From DTDX01 sp964608455 (lineage in GTDB: Archaea; Thermoproteota; Bathyarchaeia; 40CM-2-53-6; DTDX01): a stretch of DNA of 37,233 nt. The stretch is taken from positions 1 to 37,233 of the forward strand of contig CAZSNM010000010.1 of the NCBI GenBank assembly GCA_964608455.1, in the 5' to 3' direction. Every line of letters begins with the position of its first letter. Positions within the stretch are counted from its first letter, which is position 1. The position numbers were made by a program, and so were the translations under genes. The notes below the pieces were generated by a model. That model was given only the letters and a program-made list of their open reading frames with translations. It had not been told where the DNA came from and searched no databases. Shown here in pieces: positions 33,144 through 37,233 of this stretch.

Positions 33144-34322
33144 ATGATTAAAAAAATTGATAAAAATTTAATTGAGCTTTTAATTGGTTCAACAATGATT
33201 TTTTCCTTTAGCGTTTGGGAGCATATGCCAAACATTATACCAAATCATTATAGCGATATAACAAGCGTTTTTTGGAGAGAAGGAATAGGTCAAGGCATAC
33301 ATAGAATTCCATATATTCATTTTATATTTGAATACCCTGTAATAGTAGGAATGCTTGTTTATTTATGCAGTTTTGTTGCTAGAAGTATAACTTCAAGTTT
33401 TTCTTTAGCTATGGTTTACTATACGTTTTTAATGGATGTAGCGCTTTATTTTTTTGCTATAGGCACAATAACAATGGTTTATAAACTTGTAACATTTATT
33501 GATGGAGATAAAACTAGAATTTGGAAATACTTTATAATAATGCCTTCTTTTATAATGTTTATTGTTTATAATTGGGATATAATTGCTGTGTTTTTCGCTG
33601 TTTTATCGCTTTACCTTTTTTTGATGAATAAAAAGTTTAAAGCTGCTATAGCTATAGGCTTAGGCATAGCAAGCAAAGTTTATCCAATTTTACTTTTACC
33701 CGTTTATATAATTGAGGTTAAAAGTTGGAGAGAAAGATTTGCTTTAACTTTAATAGCTTTAGGAACATTTACAACTTTAAACGCGCCTTTTATAGTTTTA
33801 AACTTTAATGGTTGGCTTCAAACATGGCTTTATCATGCTTCTTGGGGAATTGAAGATTCATGGTTAATTTTTTTCTTTAATCAAATGGATCCTAAAGCGC
33901 ATTATGTTGCTTTAGGAGTTTTAATTTATTTAGTTTATAAAGGGCTTTTAGAAACAAGCAAAAAAACCTACAGTTCTAAAACTGAAAGAATTATTGAAAG
34001 AAGCTTTTTAATGAATTTGGCATGGCTTTTTGGAAATTATGTTGTAACGCCTCAAATGGCTTTAATGCTTCTTCCATTTTATGTTTTAATATCGTTTCTT
34101 CCAGCTGCATTAATATATTTAAGCGAAGTTTTAAATGCTTTAATAATTGTATTATGGTTTACACCAGAACTAAATTTAGGCAATCCATTAATAGCTTCAA
34201 GCCCAGTTCAATGGATAGCTGCTTCAAGACAAATCATTTGGTTAACCTTCTTTATTTATGTAATATTTAGAGAGAGAGCCAAGGTTTTAATAAAAAAGCT
34301 TTTTGAAAGAATAAAATGGTAA
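33144..34322 (+). CDS. GT87-like membrane glycosyltransferase (DUF2029 type)
   Basis: The 392-residue protein has about nine membrane helices and resembles polyprenyl-phosphate-dependent GT-C mannosyltransferases. Indications are the extracytoplasmic SDITSVFWREGIGQG with an acidic residue after helix 1, IFEYPVIVGMLVYL, and the hallmark NWDIIAVFFAVLSLYLF followed by KAAIAIGLGIASKVYPILLLP. Acceptor and sugar are unknown. It stands alone between the VIT-like gene and the ABC importer. Confidence 0.75.
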   Translation: MIKKIDKNLIELLIGSTMIFSFSVWEHMPNIIPNHYSDITSVFWREGIGQGIHRIPYIHFIFEYPVIVGMLVYLCSFVARSITSSFSLAMVYYTFLMDVALYFFAIGTITMVYKLVTFIDGDKTRIWKYFIIMPSFIMFIVYNWDIIAVFFAVLSLYLFLMNKKFKAAIAIGLGIASKVYPILLLPVYIIEVKSWRERFALTLIALGTFTTLNAPFIVLNFNGWLQTWLYHASWGIEDSWLIFFFNQMDPKAHYVALGVLIYLVYKGLLETSKKTYSSKTERIIERSFLMNLAWLFGNYVVTPQMALMLLPFYVLISFLPAALIYLSEVLNALIIVLWFTPELNLGNPLIASSPVQWIAASRQIIWLTFFIYVIFRERAKVLIKKLFERIKW

Positions 34323-34347
34323 AAAAACAACTAATAAAACATGAACC

Positions 34348-34377
34348 ACCAACAGGAACATCTTTACTTGTTAACTC
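34348..34377 (+). repeat. Inverted-repeat arm matching the ABC ATPase gene
   Basis: These 30 nt equal, with one mismatch (25 in a row identical), the coding strand of the ATPase gene at 34557-34586. In the ATPase they encode PTGTSLLVDS; here on the plus strand they would read PTGTSLLVNS, with no related sequence before or after. The two copies face each other across 179 nt. Confidence 0.8.
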
Positions 34378-34468
34378 AGTATTCTTAACTTCAAGAAATC
34401 TCAACGTATCAGGCACAGTAAAATTATGTTGCGTTAGCATAAAATATAAACTTAGTTATAAAACTTAT

Positions 34469-35542
34469 TTACTTTAGTAAATGAATTAATTCTTCTTTGA
34501 AAGTTAAACCCACTTCATCCCCTTCTTTAATTCTTTCTGTAATTAATGGATCGGAAGAGTCAACAAGTAAAGATGTTCCTGTTGGTAAATCAACTGTGAA
34601 CCTTGTAATTCCTCCTTGATAAAGGGATACTCTAACCTTACCTTTAATCACGTTCTTATCTTCAAATCCTTTCAATGGTTTTAACTCTATATACTCTGGC
34701 CTTAAAACCACCGTTACAGAATCGCCATTTTTAAAGCTTTCATCCGGAATTAAAGCCTTTATTTCTCCTTCTGGAGTCTCAATAATAGCTTTCGAATCTT
34801 TAATATCAATGATTTTTCCATTCAAAAAGTTGCATTGACCTATGAAGCTTGCTACAAACTCATTTCTAGGCCTCCTATATATTTCCATTGGCGTTCCAAC
34901 TTGAATTATTTGACCATCCCTCATGATCGCTATATAATCCGATATACTCATAGCTTCAATTTGATCGTGAGTTACATAAATAGTAGTTATTCCTAGCTGC
35001 TTTTGAATTTGTTTAAGCTCTCCTCTAACTGCAATCCTTAATTGAGCATCTAGATTGCTTAATGGTTCATCTAAAAGTAGAACCTTAGGTTCTATAACTA
35101 AAGTTCTTGCTAAAGCCACCCTTTGCTGTTGACCACCACTTAATTGATGAGGATACCTTTTTTCCATTCCTGGAAGCTTAACAAGCTCTAGCACTTCCTT
35201 AACTTTTTTATCAATTTCTCGTTTTGGAAGCTTCTTGATCTTTAAACCATAAGCTATATTCTCATAAACAGTCATATGCGGGAAAAGGGCATAGTCTTGA
35301 AACACTAGGCCAACTCCTCTTTTAAATGTAGGTTTAAGAGTTACATCTTCACCACCAATGTATACTTTTCCTTCATCCGGATCGTAAAGACCTGCAATCA
35401 CTCTAAGAAGAGTAGTTTTTCCGCATCCGCTTGGACCAACTATACTGCTTAAAGCTTTATCAATAAACTTTTGCGTTACATTATTTACGGCTACAACATT
35501 GCCAAATTTTTTAGTTACATTTTCTACATATACCTCAACCAA
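34469..35542 (-). CDS. ABC transporter ATP-binding protein, iron/spermidine type
   Basis: The 357-residue ATPase energises the permease encoded just upstream. Walker A is GPSGCGKTT (36-44), Q-loop Gln82, signature LSGGQQQ (134-140), Walker B LLLDEP (155-160). A C-terminal TOBE domain (about 235-355), reading QCNFLNGKIIDI and later PTGTSLLV, is typical of the FbpC/PotA group. It starts 18 nt after the permease. The substrate by family is ferric iron, thiamine or a polyamine; the fused double permease favours iron. Confidence 0.93.
   Translation of the reverse strand: MVEVYVENVTKKFGNVVAVNNVTQKFIDKALSSIVGPSGCGKTTLLRVIAGLYDPDEGKVYIGGEDVTLKPTFKRGVGLVFQDYALFPHMTVYENIAYGLKIKKLPKREIDKKVKEVLELVKLPGMEKRYPHQLSGGQQQRVALARTLVIEPKVLLLDEPLSNLDAQLRIAVRGELKQIQKQLGITTIYVTHDQIEAMSISDYIAIMRDGQIIQVGTPMEIYRRPRNEFVASFIGQCNFLNGKIIDIKDSKAIIETPEGEIKALIPDESFKNGDSVTVVLRPEYIELKPLKGFEDKNVIKGKVRVSLYQGGITRFTVDLPTGTSLLVDSSDPLITERIKEGDEVGLTFKEELIHLLK
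34557..34586 (-). repeat. Inverted-repeat arm inside the ABC ATPase TOBE region
   Basis: Partner of the arm at 34348-34377. If the ATPase message extends past its stop to about 34345, the two would pair as a 29-30 bp stem enclosing the last part of the gene. Confidence 0.8.
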
Positions 35543-35560
35543 TCTTTTTCACCTAAATTT

Positions 35561-37198
35561 TTATTTAACTCCAAATGAAAACATTTCTAAACCTCTTTTT
35601 CCAGCTAAAATTCTAAATACAATTAACGAAGCTAAAACAGTAGCGATTAATACAGTAGATATGGCGCAGGCGTATCCTATTCGACCAGCTTCAGCTTGCC
35701 TTATTATAGATATAGAGGCTAGAATAGTTCTTCCAGTATAAAGGAATATTACAGCACTTAATGTTATCATTCCTTGCATAAAAGTATATACAAATCCGCT
35801 GAAGAAACCGTTTCTAGCTAATGGAAGAACTATTTTAGTGAATGTTCTTAAAGTACCAGCTCCTAAACTTGCTGAAGCATCCTCAAGAGATGTTGAAATC
35901 TGCTTTAAAACACTTTCATTTGATAAAATAGCTACAGGAAGCTCTCTAAATACTATGGAAAATATGAGTATCCATAACGTTCCAGTTAATAATAAAGGAG
36001 GTTTATTAAAGGCTATTACATAACCTAACCCTATAACAGTTCCTGGAATAGCTAAAGGAGTTAAAGCTAAATACTCAAAAAAGCTTTTTAATGGAGGATT
36101 CTTTTTTACAAGCAGCCATGCAATTAGCGTTCCTAAAATTCCTGTTATAATTGCTGCCATAATAGCTACTTTAAAACTATTCCAAACTACACCCATTCCT
36201 CCCATAGTTAAAGTATTATAATGTTTTAATGTAAGTGTGAAATCATAACCCCAAATATTAGTGAAGCCTCCATAAATTACCGTTGCATAAATCAATAAAA
36301 TAAACGCAATTATTCCATAGGAAAAAGCCCCTATCGTATATCGAATTATTGGCTTAGTAGGCCTAGGCTCAATTCGAGACGGTTTTCCAGTAATTATAGC
36401 GTACGACTTTCGAGCAGCATATTTAGAAAAAAGGTAAGCAAACACAGCAATAACTAATAATAAAACTCCTAAAACAGATGCCATTCCAAATCGTTGAAGA
36501 CCCTCAACTTCAATAAAAATTCTTGTAGCTAAAACGCCGTAACCTCCACCTATAATAATTGGATTGCCGAAATCTGCCATATTCAACATAAAAAGCGTTA
36601 TAAAGGATGATGCTAAAGCAGGTGTCATTAACGGAATGGTTATTGAGCAGAAAACACGAGATCCACTGGCTCCTAAGGTTGCTCCCGCATCCTCTAAGCT
36701 TTTTGGTATAGAAACAAAAGTTGAATAAATCATTAAAAATGCTACAGGAAGCCAAGAAAAGGTTTGAGCTAAAACTATTCCCCAAAAACCATATATATTG
36801 GTTTTAATGAAAAATCCATTTGGTCCAAATAACAAAATCATTGATAAAGCTGCAATATATGGTGGAGCTACAAGAGGAATTAATGCAGCTATGCTTAAAA
36901 AAGCTTTTCCTGGTATATCTGTACGAGCTAAAGCATAAGCTAATAGAAATCCTATAATTAAAGAAAGTGTTGATGAAGTTACAGAAACAGTAAAGCTTTG
37001 CAAAATAATTTTCTGGAAAGCTTTTTCGGTCAATAATTGTGCATAGTAACGAAGAGAAAACATATTATTTTCAAAAAAGCTTGTTTGAAGTATAGAAACT
37101 AAAGGGTATGCAACAAATATTAAAAGGGACACTATCATAAATATTGTTAATACAATTACAATAGGTTCCTTTATATACTGTCTAAAAGCTTTAAGCAT
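35561..37198 (-). CDS. ABC transporter permease, two fused domains (FbpB-like)
   Basis: The 545-residue protein is two BPD_transp_1 permeases in one chain with about twelve helices. Each half has the EAA loop that docks the ATPase: EDAGATLGASGSRVFCSITI in the first half (about 168-187) and EDASASLGAGTLRTFTKIVL in the second. This arrangement is typical of ferric-iron importers of the Fbp/Sfu type. Its start is ATG, 3 nt after an in-frame stop pair that probably ends the upstream binding-protein gene. Confidence 0.93.
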   Translation of the reverse strand: MLKAFRQYIKEPIVIVLTIFMIVSLLIFVAYPLVSILQTSFFENNMFSLRYYAQLLTEKAFQKIILQSFTVSVTSSTLSLIIGFLLAYALARTDIPGKAFLSIAALIPLVAPPYIAALSMILLFGPNGFFIKTNIYGFWGIVLAQTFSWLPVAFLMIYSTFVSIPKSLEDAGATLGASGSRVFCSITIPLMTPALASSFITLFMLNMADFGNPIIIGGGYGVLATRIFIEVEGLQRFGMASVLGVLLLVIAVFAYLFSKYAARKSYAIITGKPSRIEPRPTKPIIRYTIGAFSYGIIAFILLIYATVIYGGFTNIWGYDFTLTLKHYNTLTMGGMGVVWNSFKVAIMAAIITGILGTLIAWLLVKKNPPLKSFFEYLALTPLAIPGTVIGLGYVIAFNKPPLLLTGTLWILIFSIVFRELPVAILSNESVLKQISTSLEDASASLGAGTLRTFTKIVLPLARNGFFSGFVYTFMQGMITLSAVIFLYTGRTILASISIIRQAEAGRIGYACAISTVLIATVLASLIVFRILAGKRGLEMFSFGVK

Positions 37199-37201
37199 TT
37201 A

Positions 37202-37233
37202 TTAGACACCTAAAGAATTGTCTTTAAGCAAAT
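37202..37233 (-). CDS. C-terminal end of an upstream gene, possibly the binding protein
   Basis: The minus strand is open from the window edge to TAA at 37204-37202 and would end LLKDNSLGV. Its stop lies 3 nt before the permease ATG, as expected for the substrate-binding gene of this importer. Nine residues are too few for identification. Confidence 0.35.
   Translation of the reverse strand, partial: LLKDNSLGV

Noticed and set aside
34323..34468. A coding gene on the plus strand containing PTGTSLLVNS
   Set aside because: There is no suitable start codon or ribosome site, and only the 30 repeated bases resemble a protein.

Overview
The window is about 37 kb of AT-rich archaeal chromosome (roughly 30% G+C by eye, not computed). 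Archaeal marks are the exosome/proteasome/RNase P superoperon, a TATA-binding protein, Pth2, TruD, the aspartate-semialdehyde route to dehydroquinate, a GHMP-type shikimate kinase, isopentenyl phosphate kinase and a tRNA with two introns. The intron-rich tRNA and type I-A-like cas genes suggest the TACK/Thermoproteota side (a Bathyarchaeia-like or related lineage). I cannot fix the lineage from the sequence alone.

Layout. (1) 47-5879 is a CRISPR-cas locus. On the minus strand, in transcription order, it has csx3 (ring nuclease), csx1 (CARF-HEPN RNase), csa1, cas1, cas2 and cas4; cas6 lies divergently on the plus strand. No repeat array, interference complex or cas10 is present. cas4 and csx1 are each split by one frameshift. 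(2) 5880-6231 is a T-rich gap, followed by tRNA-Arg(TCG). (3) 6377-13984, almost all minus strand, holds two runs. One is psmA-SBDS-rrp4-rrp41-rrp42-rpl37ae-pcc1. The other is a class III aminotransferase-like gene, COG1325, rnp3 and rnp2. One small plus-strand membrane gene sits between them. (4) pth2-truD run on the plus strand from 14086.

(5) 15797-25772 is a plus-strand operon for aromatic amino acids: aspartokinase, ADTH synthase, dehydroquinate synthase II, aroD, aroE, aroK, aroA, aroC, chorismate mutase-prephenate dehydratase and prephenate dehydrogenase. Together they lead from aspartate to phenylpyruvate and hydroxyphenylpyruvate; only aspartate-semialdehyde dehydrogenase and the final transaminase are missing. 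In front of it lies the most striking signal in the window: a 24-codon reading frame, 10 codons of which are Tyr or Phe, whose stop codon runs into a perfect 15-bp hairpin followed by T's. This looks like a ribosome-dependent transcription attenuator, here in an archaeon.

(6) 25750-30171 has isoprenoid genes (polyprenyl diphosphate synthase, isopentenyl phosphate kinase), a convergent pair of similar tiny proteins, a DUF763 protein and TBP. (7) 30150-34322 has membrane and redox genes: a DMT transporter, a thioredoxin-like protein with a 59-aa CxxC membrane partner, a winged-helix regulator, a half-size EamA protein, a VIT-like protein and a GT87-like glycosyltransferase. (8) 34469-37233 is an iron-type ABC importer (ATPase and fused double permease), whose presumed binding-protein gene runs off the right edge.
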